Below are positions 1 to 9,699 of a stretch of DNA of 64,000 bases, piece by piece (the stretch's first letter is position 1; every line of letters starts with the position of its first letter). The notes beneath the pieces are model-generated. The model was not told where the DNA came from and did not search any database. It worked only from the letters and a program-made list of their open reading frames with translations. Made by a program: the position numbers and the translations under genes. Origin of the DNA: Tillandsia leiboldiana. Its lineage: Eukaryota; Streptophyta; Magnoliopsida; Poales; Bromeliaceae. Location: assembly GCA_029204045.2 (NCBI GenBank), contig CM055060.1, forward strand, positions 52,287,378-52,351,377, given 5' to 3'.

Positions 1-529
1 TATATTTTTATAATTTAATTTTAAATATAAATTTTTTATAAACAAAATACTTATACAAAAACATTATAAAAATATATTTGGTATAATTTAATTTTATTAT
101 ATTGTTCAGGGAAGAGGAGAGGGTTCAGACAAATCCATAATTTAAGCTATTAACTTATTCTGGAGAGATGCACTTCCCACTAAGTTAAGATATCCCTCAA
201 ATTATTTTTTATTATTATACTTTCCATTGTCTTGTCCAATCATATGCTTGAAAAATATTAAAATTAAAAATATAAAAATATTATTTTCTAGTGTCTTAAA
301 TTTTTTAAAAATAATGATTATATTTAATATGGTAAAAAACGGTAATTTTATATTTTTTATATTTAACACGGTTCTTATTTATATTTAATATTTTTTTTTA
401 TATTTGAGGATTCAAAATTTTTATTTTTAATAATTTTTCTCACAATTGAACTCGAGATTTTTATATTTAACACCTTTTTTCGTATTGGAACTTGAGACTT
501 TTTTATACCATTTTTTTTCACTATAATAA
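1..529. other. AT-rich intergenic DNA, no gene
   Basis: Low-complexity AT-rich sequence with many stops in all frames. The stretch at about 360-510 resembles 19030-19140 (both contain short blocks around GAGATTTTTATATTTAA), so it is probably the start of the old duplicated segment described separately. I see no coding potential. Confidence 0.6.
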
Positions 530-790
530 AATTATGTCATAGCGAATATTTTTAAATATTTTTAAAATATAAAAAAAAATATCACTGACAAAAATACCGA
601 TACTTATTATTAATTTTGTTATACGTGCAGTCGCTAGGATGTACATATATAGCGACGCATTATTATAATGTTTCTAAAAAATATGTCCTTATAATTTAAT
701 TTTTAATATAGATAGAATATAGATGGTACATTTGCATAAAAGTGTCATAAAAATATATTTCTAAAATTTAATTTTGTTGTAGTATCTCAC
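530..790. repeat. dispersed AT-rich repeat, copy 1
   Basis: This stretch resembles 10920-11190. Both contain an ATACCGATACTT block, then GTGCAGTCG with a following TAGAATGTA or TAGGATGTA block, then AGCGAC, then two AT-rich blocks ending near TTTTATTATA. The family is unrecognised and no clear terminal repeats or target duplications were found. It is probably an old non-autonomous transposon. Confidence 0.5.
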
Positions 791-1588
791 ATTTGGATTT
801 GAAATTTTTTGATAACATTCTGCTCACGTACGTCTGGACTCCAGATTTTTCTGTAACACTTCTCCTCACGTATAAATTTAAGATATTTTGATAGATTCAT
901 AATATGGACTTAAATTAAATGATTATATTAAATTATATGAAAATGTGTTGTTCTTTAAAACTTTAAATCCATAGATAATAATATTTTTATATTTTTATAT
1001 TTAACAAAAAATATTTAGAAAATTTTTTTGTTAGCTGTTGATTTTGTATGCACTACATAAATCAATCTGCAGAAGAAATTTCATGTTACAAATAGTTAGC
1101 TTTGTTTTGCTTTGTGTTTTAGATGTTTTTATTTTTTTTGAATCTTTTTCTTAATCATTTTGTTTATTTGATCTTTAAAACAAAATTCAAAAAATTGTAT
1201 TTAACTATTATATAATTTTATTTCTGTTTCATCAAAAAAATTTATCTTTTAATAATATTACAAAATATAATTTTTTAAAAATCACATAGTGATATTCAGA
1301 TTAACAATATATCTTTTCAGTAAAATAAAAATAAAATTATAAAATAGTTTAAATATGTCTTTCATATCGTGATAAAGGACATATAATATAGAAATAATTG
1401 CCTGTGTACCCTGAAATCTAAAGAAATATCTTATTTACTCCTCTTATTTTTTTTTTTCTAATATATCTTTCATACGTTCCACCGTTATTAAAAATATCCG
1501 TACCGTTTCCCTTTGTTAAGTTAACTAGGATTAAACTAGAGTTAAATAATAATCGGAGTTGAAAACTATCAGATATACTTATTTTGTC

Positions 1589-1628
1589 CGGGTTTAGGGT
1601 TTAGGGTTTTAGGTTTTTTAGGGTTTAG
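1589..1628 (+). repeat. short interstitial telomere-like repeat
   Basis: Several imperfect GGGTTTAGGGTTTAGGG units, the plant telomere motif TTTAGGG. The tract is about 40 bp long, imperfect and embedded in ordinary AT-rich DNA, so it is an interstitial motif and not a chromosome end. Confidence 0.6.
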
Positions 1629-1975
1629 AATATATTTGAAAGGACAAAATAGTAATTTCACACAGATAACTGCAACTCCAAATGGTATACTAATAGAGTT
1701 TAACTTTAGGGGTATTTTGAAAAGAAGTTGGAACGTAAGAAGGGTAGTTTTAATATTAGCCTTCTAAGAAGGATAAATCTGAAAACAGAAAAATTTATAG
1801 AAATATATAGAAAATTGCCCCTATAATATAATTGTCAATATTTAATTCCTAAAGTAGGATTCTGCATGTGGGTTCCGAAGAATCAATGCTTAACTTGTTC
1901 TTTTTGTCCAATATTTAATTGTATTTTAATGCAGTGGAGCTTGAGTGCAAGTTTAAGAAAGATTTAAGTGTTAGT

Positions 1976-2439
1976 TAGTTTGATTTTATTTTATTTTTTT
2001 CCCATTAGTATAATTTGTTTGCATCTCCAGATTGATTTTGTCACTTAATTATTTCCTTTTTTTTACTTCAAAAATTAAGTTATTTAAAATTAGTTGGGCC
2101 TGACTCAGAGCCACTGTGATTTAGCATACGTTTTTCACATAATTTTCTCGTCTATTCGGACTCCAGTGAATTAATCTTTCAGTTTCCTCTCTTATCCGCT
2201 TGCAGTTTTGTCAAATCCTGATACTTGGTTAGACTGTAAATTTATTGTATTTTTTGTATTATTATCTTTTTTTTTTTTTTTTTTTTTTTTTTACATGATA
2301 CTGTAAAAATTAGTTGTGCACTATTATTTTTTTTTTATCCCTTTCCTGTAGTATCTTAATTTTGCTGTAACAAAAGACACTGCTGATTCACCATTTTTAA
2401 TTTCTCTCCACCAAATTGAAATGTCATAAAGAAAATCCT
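1976..2439. other. AT-rich spacer with poly-T runs
   Basis: No gene seen. There is a long T run at about 2270-2292 and another at 2327-2336. The right end merges into the non-coding tail of the Copia fragment on the minus strand. Confidence 0.5.
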
Positions 2440-2680
2440 CTTTACCTTGCAAACTCAAGGTGGGTTAAACATCGAGAGTTTGGACAAAAAAAATTAATGT
2501 TGTTGTGTGGTATGAGACATTGTGAAAAAATCAACAAGCCGAAAGCGAGAGATACAAATGTCAAGCCAAGTGTGCCATTAAGATAATGATGTCGAACGAA
2601 ATGACAATCAATTTCAATATGTTTAGTACGTTCATTGAATACTGGATTATTAATAATCTTGATTGCACTTTGGTTGTCAG
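2440..2680 (-). pseudogene. Ty1/Copia RNase H C-terminal fragment
   Basis: Read on the minus strand, this stretch encodes the hallmark end of Copia polyproteins: DNQSAIKI is followed by NPVFNERTKHIEIDCHFVR, then a region matching the usual FTKAL...SKLSMFNPP tail with a stop close behind. Only the last ~75 residues of the RNase H region survive. The upstream half (higher coordinates) is replaced by plus-strand gag sequence, so the element is rearranged. The frame has degenerate positions (FFTMS instead of the usual IFTKA). It cannot encode an active protein. Confidence 0.8.
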
Positions 2681-2689
2681 AATTTAGAG

Positions 2690-3390
2690 CTGTCGGCGAA
2701 CTTGCTGTCTAGCAAGTCACTTCTTCATATTTGTCTATTTCGTTTCTTTTTTTTTATTTGTTTTGTTATGACATCTTTTACCCCTTCTTTTTCACAATTA
2801 GATGTCAAATTATTTAGATCTAATTATGGGGAGTTGTCGGTGTCTCTACAACTTCTATTTGATGCTCTAAATTTTACATATCATATCGATGAAACTAGCC
2901 TTCCTGATGATGAGAAGAAACTCATAGAGTAGAATATTGCTGTCAGACGTACTCGCGACATATGTGGAAATTGACGTGAAATTATATCCACGTCTATGGA
3001 AATTGACATTAGAATGCAGTTGACGAGTTTCTCTATAGCACAACAAATGTGGGCTCATCTTAAAAAATTATATGAGCAGTCTAGCTGTGCTCAGTCTTAT
3101 ACTGAATTTTAAGAATTGACATTGGCCCATCAAGATGAACGTTCTATTCAGAAGTTCTAAAGCTTTATGCAAACACGGTGGCGCCAATTATCAACCATGA
3201 AAGGGTCACTGTGCCAGACTTGTTTGGCTTGCACTTGTACTACCAAATAAATTAGCAACGCCTTTTCCAATTTCTTATGCGTCTACGGTCGAATTCGAGG
3301 CCTTACGAGGCCAACTTCTTCATTGATCTCCGCTACCCACTATTGATGCTGAACTATTAAAAAAATTCGTTGGGCCCACTAGTAATGTAA
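2690..3390 (+). pseudogene. decayed Copia gag
   Basis: The plus strand has an open stretch of 89 codons to 2932, then continues past stops with gag-like text: an LFRSNYGEL start, HIDETSLPDDEKK, then after a stop IAQQMWAHLKKLYEQSS and HQDERSIQKF. These match the order of the Copia gag (UBN2/retrotransposon gag) domain. At least four in-frame stops are visible, so it is a pseudogene. It lies head to head with the RNase H piece, which cannot come from one intact element. Confidence 0.7.
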
Positions 3391-3400
3391 GATCTCTTGA

Positions 3401-3901
3401 ATAACGTAAGGTCCACTAGTAATAATAATTTGTTGGGCCCAAGCAACCGATCAAAAATGCTTAAGTCTAGTTATTATTAGTAGTGACTATTGGGGACCCA
3501 AAATATTTAAACCTAATTATTATTACCGATGACTATTGAGGTGTTACAGACTCCCCCCGTTTAGACCTGACGTCCTCGTCAGTCCAAACACACATACAAC
3601 TAAAGATCATCAGGCGCCTTGTCATCTAGATCGAGGCAAAATCCAAACACACATACAACTCAAGATCATCAGGCGCCTTGTCATCTAGATCGAGGCACAG
3701 CCGAGACTCGTCACATACTTCCAGCTAATGATTGGCTCTGATACAAAATATAACAATCCGACCCACTAGCAATAATAAATCATTGGGTCCAAATCACAAT
3801 CCAAAATAGTTAAACTCAATTATTATTACTAGAGTCTATATCTTTTATATACTCAATCATGATTATATTCTCTTTCGATATAAAATTATTGGAGTGTCAC
3901 A
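3401..3901 (-). mobile_element. miniature LTR retrotransposon (TRIM-like), no coding
   Basis: On the minus strand the order is a 5' LTR (3901 down to about 3750) starting TGTGACAC, a primer-binding site at 3747-3733 (TTTGTATCAGAGCCA, close to the plant initiator-Met tRNA site TGGTATCAGAGC), about 170 bp of internal DNA, a polypurine tract at 3560-3549 (ACGGGGGGAGTC), and a 3' LTR from 3548 to about 3401 starting TGTAACAC. The two LTRs share blocks such as TAATAATAATT and CTAGTGG and are diverged, so the element is old. The internal part contains a tandem duplication of about 59 bp (3586-3641 and 3645-3700, sharing GATCATCAGGCGCCTTGTC). No target duplication was found. Its small size and lack of coding fit TRIM/SMART elements. 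Confidence 0.6.
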
Positions 3902-4692
3902 CATAGAGACAAAATTAGAACCTATAATAATGAACTAAAAAGACTAGTCTATACATAGAGCAATGTTATATATGAATCTATAATTTAGATATAAATTTTA
4001 TATTTTAACTTTTTGAAGGTTCACATTTATTTACTTGTGTTATTAATTTTTTTTAATACTAAAAATTTTAAAAATTTATAAATTTTTAGATGTAGCATTT
4101 TTCTTAAATGTACATGTCCTTATAATAGTCTATTCCATCATAAATCAATAACTTGCTCATTTTTTTTTCCAAGTCAAAAATAAGTTCCGTAAGAATATTC
4201 ACTTGGTTACCCATTTTTAGCCATTCAATTCAAAACTGTCCTCTAGAAGCTACATTCTAATGAGTTTAATTATTCACCTGAACGATTTGAATTCAAAGAC
4301 CACATGCATCTTTTCAAGTACTCTTGATTTGCACCAAAAATCCAGATTGAGAATGAAATTGTTGGATGTTGTTCATAACTATTAATTTTAAAAGCATGCA
4401 GAAGTATTAAAAATATATAATTAATTTATTTAAGTCGTACATGCATAATATTTATAAATATCAATTGTGATTTAGTCTAAACAGTTTCTCGCCACTTTAA
4501 ACGTGATTCAAACGTTCGATCCAATTCGACATCCTGCCATTTTGAACATGATTCTGTTCTATTTGACCTTACATCACAAGATAGGATGCTAACTAACTAA
4601 CTCAATTATGTTGCATTCATGTTCTAAGTTTAAATTTTGAATTAGAACAACTGTTCAGAATAATCGATTAGTATTTATCTTACTGAGCTATG

Positions 4693-4806
4693 GCAAAGGT
4701 CTGGGTGGTTGATACCCGAGTTCGAAGCCTAGTTGCTTTATATTTTCAGCTAAATTTATTTCAAAAATAAACGAAGTAGGTAGCATGCTATCTTTCTCTA
4801 AAAAAA
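4693..4806 (+). mobile_element. tRNA-derived SINE
   Basis: A 114-bp insert bounded by a perfect 21-bp direct repeat (4672-4692 and 4807-4827, beginning TATTTATCTTACTGAGCTAT). Near its 5' end is a plausible A box (TGGCAAAGGTCTGGG, overlapping the target site) and a good B box (GAGTTCGAAGCC, matching GTTCRANNC). The 3' part ends GGTAGCATGCTATCTTTCTC and an A run, which closely resembles the 3' tail of the LINE at 32605-33737. The paralogous site at about 29155-29205 lacks the insert and looks like the empty target. Confidence 0.85.
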
Positions 4807-4827
4807 TATTTATCTTACTGAGCTATG

Positions 4828-5830
4828 AGATGTAGGTTACTTTTGATATTAAGGGATAAATTTATTAAATTTAGATTTGTTGTTGGCTATATTTGAGTAT
4901 CTCATTTGCTTATGTTGAAAATGAAAGATTAAAGAGCAAAAGAGAAATAATAATTAGTGTTATATATGTTCCAAATAACTACATAAATGTATAGGAGAGA
5001 TTGGGAAGTAATTGTGAGAACTATTTAATTAACTAAAATGTATTTTCTCCTACATTAATAATTATTATATTGGTATATTCTAATTTATTAAAAAAATTAA
5101 TATCTTGGTGCAATCATTAGAGGCCATTATTTAGTATATACCTTAAAAACTTAACAAGATTAGAGGTACCTCATCTCACTATCTTATTGAAAACAATTAA
5201 CACTATTAACTGTTTAATTAAATATTATGCTATCGTAATTATCATTTATTTTTAAAATTGATGATCATTTTATATAGCTTTGGTCAAAGATCAGTGAATT
5301 TGCTTCAAATCATTTATAAAAATTCTCATTTGTTTGCTATTTTTCATATTTATATATATATATATATATTTGGCTGGTACATTCAAGTTTGAAAATCGAC
5401 GAAATTAAAACACAAGAAAAGAAAAAGAATGGTGATATTTTGTCCTTAATGAGTGGCGTCAGAAGTTATTCGATAATAATTTATTTTATATAATTTTTTT
5501 TTTAACATAATTCTAAGTAAGAAATTTAATTTTTTATTTTTTAAAAAATTTAATGTGATAATATAGTTTACATATAAGATTATTTATTTTATTTAAAAAA
5601 AAATAACTTAAATTTCGAATATAATATCACTTATCACATTTCTAGTCAATTAAATAAATAAACTTAATGTATATATTGAATAGAATATTTATACATTAAA
5701 AAATATGCTTACCTCAAACCATATAAAGGACTATCTCTGCGTAATGTGGACCTTTAATTAATCCACTTTTAAAATATAGTACAATGTGGTAACTATGAGT
5801 ACAAAATAATAAAAAAATATTAATTATTTT
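4828..5830. other. AT-rich intergenic DNA, no gene
   Basis: No coding frame or known element. It holds a short (TA)n at 5351-5369 and several T and A runs. Confidence 0.5.
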
Positions 5831-5948
5831 TAGCACAAGTGATAGAGAGTTGATGATTGGTAATTGAGATTTCAAACATAGTTGCATCCCAATACTTTTT
5901 TAAAAAATAAACAAAATAAATAATTTTTTTTCTTTTTCTAAAAAAACT
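5831..5948 (+). mobile_element. degenerate SINE, same family as the 4.7-kb copy
   Basis: The stretch GAGATTTCAAACATAGTTGC aligns with GAGTTCGAAGCCTAGTTGC of the intact SINE. It is followed by a similar AT-rich body with AAATAAACAAAATAAATAA and a T/C-rich tail ending in an A run. The B box is mutated and no target duplication is clear. It is likely an old dead copy. Confidence 0.45.
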
Positions 5949-5956
5949 ATAATAAC

Positions 5957-5959
<3 letters not shown>

Positions 5960-6001
<42 letters not shown>
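5960..6001. repeat. (AAT)n microsatellite
   Basis: About 14 uninterrupted AAT/ATA units. Confidence 0.9.
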
Positions 6002-6283
6002 TCCACCGACCAAACTATCCAACAATTAATGAGCACTAGAACTTTAAACAGAACACATACTTTCTCTATACACACCCAAATTCAAACCATAAAAAGGGTT
6101 TTCCCACCAATAGTAGGAAAACCACAAAGTTCTAACCCTTTTTCCCAAGAATACCCTAAACACTTCACTAATTAATTACACATTTCACTTCTTCACCTTT
6201 ATGGAAGAACCTTTATGGAAGAATCCAGAAGAACATATTCAATTTAAAAAAATATATAGTAAAAATGTATGGAGACCCATCTC

Positions 6284-6286
<3 letters not shown>

Positions 6287-6354
<68 letters not shown>
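6287..6354. repeat. (TA)n microsatellite, 68 bp
   Basis: Pure TA repeat about 175 bp downstream of the stop codon of the DUF716 gene. Confidence 0.95.
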
Positions 6355-6356
<2 letters not shown>

Positions 6357-6530
6357 TAATATTGAAATTATATTTCTTTTTATTAAGAAATTTTTAAATT
6401 TTAATCATCAATTAAATTAACAATTTTATTAAATAATTCGTATCCGAATCATTTAATAAAATTTTTAATTTAAGTGGGTAAAATTAAAATGATATATGTA
6501 TAGTCGAGAAAAATCTCCATATAATTAATT

Positions 6531-7490
6531 TTACCTCTCAAGTTCTATAGGCTTCATCCCGTCGCGTATACGAACGAAGCTCTGGGACTCGGCGAGCTTC
6601 TGCGCCTCCAGGTCGTCGTCGTCCTCGTCCGCGGCCTTAACGAGAGGGACGTAATCGGGCTCTTCCGGGTACAATTTGGTCAAGCAGAGGAACGCGGCGA
6701 CGGCGAAAACGACGATGGCCGACATGTACCAGCTGAACTGCAGGTTGACGAGCGACTTGGCGCGGTCGAGGGCTTGTGCGGTGCGGCAGCGCACCACGTC
6801 GTGCCCTTCCTCGTAGTTCAAGAAGCACCCCTTGGGGATCAAGCTCGGCGTCCACAGCATCACGCCCATGGCTATGAACCACACCCCCTGGAAAACGAGG
6901 CTCACGGAGCGCACGAAGCTGATCACGAAGCTCCCCGGGTGGGCGATGCCGAGGAGCGTGGTGGCGAGGGAGACCACGATGACGCACTGCAAGAGCCAGT
7001 GGTACTGGCCCTCGACGCCCATGTGGTCGGCGGAGTGGAGGTGGAAGATGAGCAGCTCCTGCGCCAGCGCTGCAGCGGCGAGGAGCAGCGTCAGCGCGTC
7101 GCGCGCGAGCGGTCGAGCCACGGCGTGCAGCGCCCCGCGTGGGGATCCGGAGCGGCGGTCGAGGTGGATGGCGAAGGCGGCGTAGAGGAGGAGGGAGAGG
7201 GAGATGGAGGCGTGCTCGAAGTTGTGGAGGTGGTTGGAGGGGATGGAGCCGTCGGAGTCGAACGGCTGGTGGGCCTCGGGGCCGATGAACAACTCCATCG
7301 AGATCGACGCCACGGACCCGGCGATTATGAGCCCCGGCTCCAGGTACCGCACGAACGGCACGGGGAACCACGGCTGCGCACCGTACGATCCCGGCCGCAC
7401 CGAATATATTCTGATGTGATTGAAAAGATGCCACAGACCGATTACTAGAAATCCCACACCAGGCGCTACGTGCCCCACCAACGTCCCCAT
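6531..7490 (-). CDS. DUF716/TMEM45-family multi-pass membrane protein
   Basis: This is the only convincing host gene in the window. A single-exon frame encodes 319 residues, a typical length for plant DUF716 (TMEM45-like) proteins. ATG is at 7490-7488 and TAA at 6533-6531. Hydrophobic segments lie at roughly residues 5-25, 50-70, 90-108, 128-150, 165-183, 190-213 and 255-276. Family-like motifs include HVAPGVGFLVIGLWHLFN at the N-terminus, the His/Glu-rich HNFEHASISL near 89, and HLHSADHMGVEGQYHW near 150-165. The C-terminus is soluble with an acidic run (DEDDDDLE, about 288-295). Coding GC is very high, with GC-rich third positions, unlike its flanks, as is usual for commelinid monocot genes. 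The biochemical role of the family is poorly defined; some plant members have been linked to responses to viruses or stress, which I cannot judge here. No intron is seen. The start is the first ATG and begins the conserved family N-terminus. Confidence 0.93.
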   Translation of the reverse strand: MGTLVGHVAPGVGFLVIGLWHLFNHIRIYSVRPGSYGAQPWFPVPFVRYLEPGLIIAGSVASISMELFIGPEAHQPFDSDGSIPSNHLHNFEHASISLSLLLYAAFAIHLDRRSGSPRGALHAVARPLARDALTLLLAAAALAQELLIFHLHSADHMGVEGQYHWLLQCVIVVSLATTLLGIAHPGSFVISFVRSVSLVFQGVWFIAMGVMLWTPSLIPKGCFLNYEEGHDVVRCRTAQALDRAKSLVNLQFSWYMSAIVVFAVAAFLCLTKLYPEEPDYVPLVKAADEDDDDLEAQKLAESQSFVRIRDGMKPIELER

Positions 7491-7560
7491 GGCTCTGCGC
7501 TTCTACTTCTTCTTCTACTTCTACTTCTACTTCTACTTCCCAAGAGGAGATCGATCGGAG
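7491..7560 (-). promoter_or_regulatory. purine-rich 5' leader of the DUF716 gene
   Basis: Directly upstream of the ATG, the minus strand carries tandem GAAGTA units (about 7505-7540) and then GA-rich sequence. It is probably the 5' UTR, since plant leaders often hold GA/CT repeats. No clear TATA box was assigned, so the transcription start is unknown. Confidence 0.45.
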
Positions 7561-7669
7561 GAGGAGGAGGGTAAGGAAAAGGTGGTGGTGGTTTTAAGTT
7601 GTGGGATGGGGATTATGGAGGGGGGTTTTAAGTTGGGGGTGCAGAGATTAATTATAATGTGGGAGATTA

Positions 7670-7688
7670 GGGGGGGGGGGGGGGGGGG
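7670..7688. repeat. poly-G run, 19 bp
   Basis: Nineteen consecutive G on the plus strand, about 180 bp upstream of the DUF716 start codon. The minus strand, in the gene's sense, reads poly-C. The exact length is prone to sequencing error. Confidence 0.85.
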
Positions 7689-7699
7689 CGTCCGTCCCC

Positions 7700-9125
7700 T
7701 CCAGAGAGTTCTAATCCTGAAGAGGGTTGAAAATTTTGAGCTACGAACGGTTGACTCTCCTTCTCGTTTGTTTGTAAGAGATGACGTTGCATCGGCCCAT
7801 GGGATTTTCCTTTCTAGATAGATTTGTAAAATGGCTACATCACCCTTCACTCATTTATATTAAATTACTAGATTAAGATCTCTATAAACCTATCGAATAA
7901 CAGATATATTCCTATCTAATTTAATTTTTTATATTTATTTTTTTTAAATAATAAATTATTTATATATATCCTTCCGGATTATTATCGTTAGTTTATTATT
8001 TATTTTTTAATCGACTATATTCGAAATGATAATTTTATCCTTTCAAAAATATTTCTTGAAACATTAACTATTAAAATAATATAAAAATATCTGAAAGAAT
8101 AAAAAATAAATTTATTTCATTAACTAACTAAAATTAAGTATTTAATTTATGGTTAACTAAAATTTTCTAACAGATAATGGTAGGGATATATATAAATAAC
8201 ATTGAATTTTTGAACGGATAAATATGAAAAGTTGAACTTTGTAGGGATATATCTATAGCCGTATGCAATTAACCCTAAATTATTTATATTTAACTGTTTT
8301 TTTTTTTTTGAAATGTTAAGAATTAAAATTTATAAAATATATTAATTTATATATTTTAACTGTATATATTAATCTATTGATAAGATAAGATCGACCAATA
8401 TATCATCCAATAACAACATTAATCGAAATTATCACAATTTAATTTGTTTTTGATATATGTGAAGCGATCAATGTAATTAATTAATCTAAAATTTTAAAAC
8501 CGATAGAAAACCACTTTTTTTTTAATACTCATGATAAATCTCACATTAAACCTCCGTATGCACATTTTAAGATTAACTCACTAAATATTTCTTTCATTAA
8601 TAAATCATAATTTAGGAAGAAAATTAGGATTTGAACTACTAAAGTACATTTTGGTAAATACACTTTTTTTTCGTAGCTCCCACGCATATGGCGACGCCGT
8701 TTTTAGTTTTTTAATTGACCACGCTTCCTTGGCCAAACAACTTACGAGTCTTGCAACCCAAAAATATTCAATATATATATATATATAAATAAAAAACAAG
8801 AACAAAAAAGAAACGCTGTGGGGGGACACCACAGCGGAATTTCGGTGTGGAGGAGCGCGTGGGTCACCTGACGCGAAGTAGAATCTAGCGAGTCTCTTCA
8901 TCTACGCATCCATCACTCCTGCTTAATATATGGAAACTGTAATCTAAAGCGTTGTGTGTTTCTAGAAGTATTACTTTCATAATATATATTTCCACACCTC
9001 GAATTATTCGAAGGTAAATACTTTTTGTACATTTCGGATAGAATATATGATTTATATTTCATTCATTCTAGAAAATAGAATGAATTCTATCGATAACTTT
9101 GAAATAATGAATAAAAAAATTTTTA
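7700..9125. other. AT-rich spacer, no gene recognised
   Basis: This stretch is mostly AT-rich. A more GC-rich patch at 8680-8900 contains a 98-codon minus frame with no recognisable similarity and a (TA)n at 8770-8787. Around 9010-9060 is a block GGTAAATACTTTTTGTACAT also seen at 20253-20272, so a dispersed repeat may be present. Confidence 0.4.
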
Positions 9126-9229
9126 TTCTTAATTAGATTGGTCGGATGTAAGTTCTACGTACTCGATAGGGTGTACCGGTAGCATAGCTCTTCCAGAAGA
9201 ATTTGTCCGTAGGCGGAATATACTCGGCT

Positions 9230-9610
9230 TGGTGGCCAACCTCGCTGGCGGGATTGTTCGTTTGGAACTCGAGGGGCGCTGAGCAGTCACTCGAGGGGCT
9301 CTGAGCAGTCAGGCTCATGGAGGAGCATGCTCGAGTAGTCCGACGTAAGGCGAGGGATTCGACGTAAGGAGCGGCGCTGAGGCTCATGGAGGAGCATGCT
9401 CGAGGAGTCCGACGAGGGATTCGAGGTAAGGCGAGGGGTTCGACGTAAGGCGCGGCGCTGAGGCTCATGGAGGAGCATGCTCGAGGAGTCCGACGATGAG
9501 GGGTTCGACGTAAGGCGAGGGGTTCGACGCGAGGTGCGGCGCTGAGCAGTCAGAGCGGCGCTGAGCAATCAGAGCGGCGCTGAGCATTCAGACTGCTCAT
9601 GAAGGAGCAT
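9230..9610. repeat. GC-rich minisatellite
   Basis: The block GGCTCATGGAGGAGCATGCT recurs at 9312, 9381 and 9462 (spacings 69 and 81 bp), with intervening units built from TTCGACGTAAGG and AGTCCGACG. A second short repeat, GCGGCGCTGAGCA, is repeated at 9535-9590. The minus-strand frames here are low-complexity Ser/Arg/Pro text caused by the repeat. The origin is unknown; the AGTTCGAGGACG block at 9683 is reminiscent of LTR-element text. Confidence 0.6.
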
Positions 9611-9699
9611 GCTTAGTTAATTCTTGAATTATGATCCTGCTATTTATGCTTGGTTAATGCTTGAATTGTGATACCGCTATTTAAGTTCGAGGACGTGTC

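Larger units (their letters stand above)
400..4860 (+). repeat. segmental duplication, unit 1
   Basis: Blocks of this stretch occur in the same order and orientation in 19030-29225: about 400-510 with 19030-19140, 1020-1190 with 19420-19640, 1836-1975 with 24833-25035, 3950-4110 with 26780-26905, 4120-4330 with 28485-28700, and 4430-4692 with 28950-29200. Similarity is clear but imperfect. Unit 1 carries the Copia remnants, miniature LTR element and SINE that unit 2 lacks; unit 2 carries TA tracts and MITEs that unit 1 lacks. This is an inference from reading by eye, not an alignment score. Confidence 0.6.

Noticed and set aside
1589..1628. Telomere-like repeats as a chromosome end
   Set aside because: They are too short and imperfect and have ordinary sequence on both sides.
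4693..4760. A functional tRNA gene at the SINE head
   Set aside because: A and B boxes are present but the sequence cannot fold into a full cloverleaf and lacks a proper acceptor stem. It is a SINE head.
6637..7434. Long minus-strand and plus-strand frames overlapping the DUF716 gene
   Set aside because: They are GC-rich shadow frames of the real gene with Arg/Pro-rich text and no family similarity.
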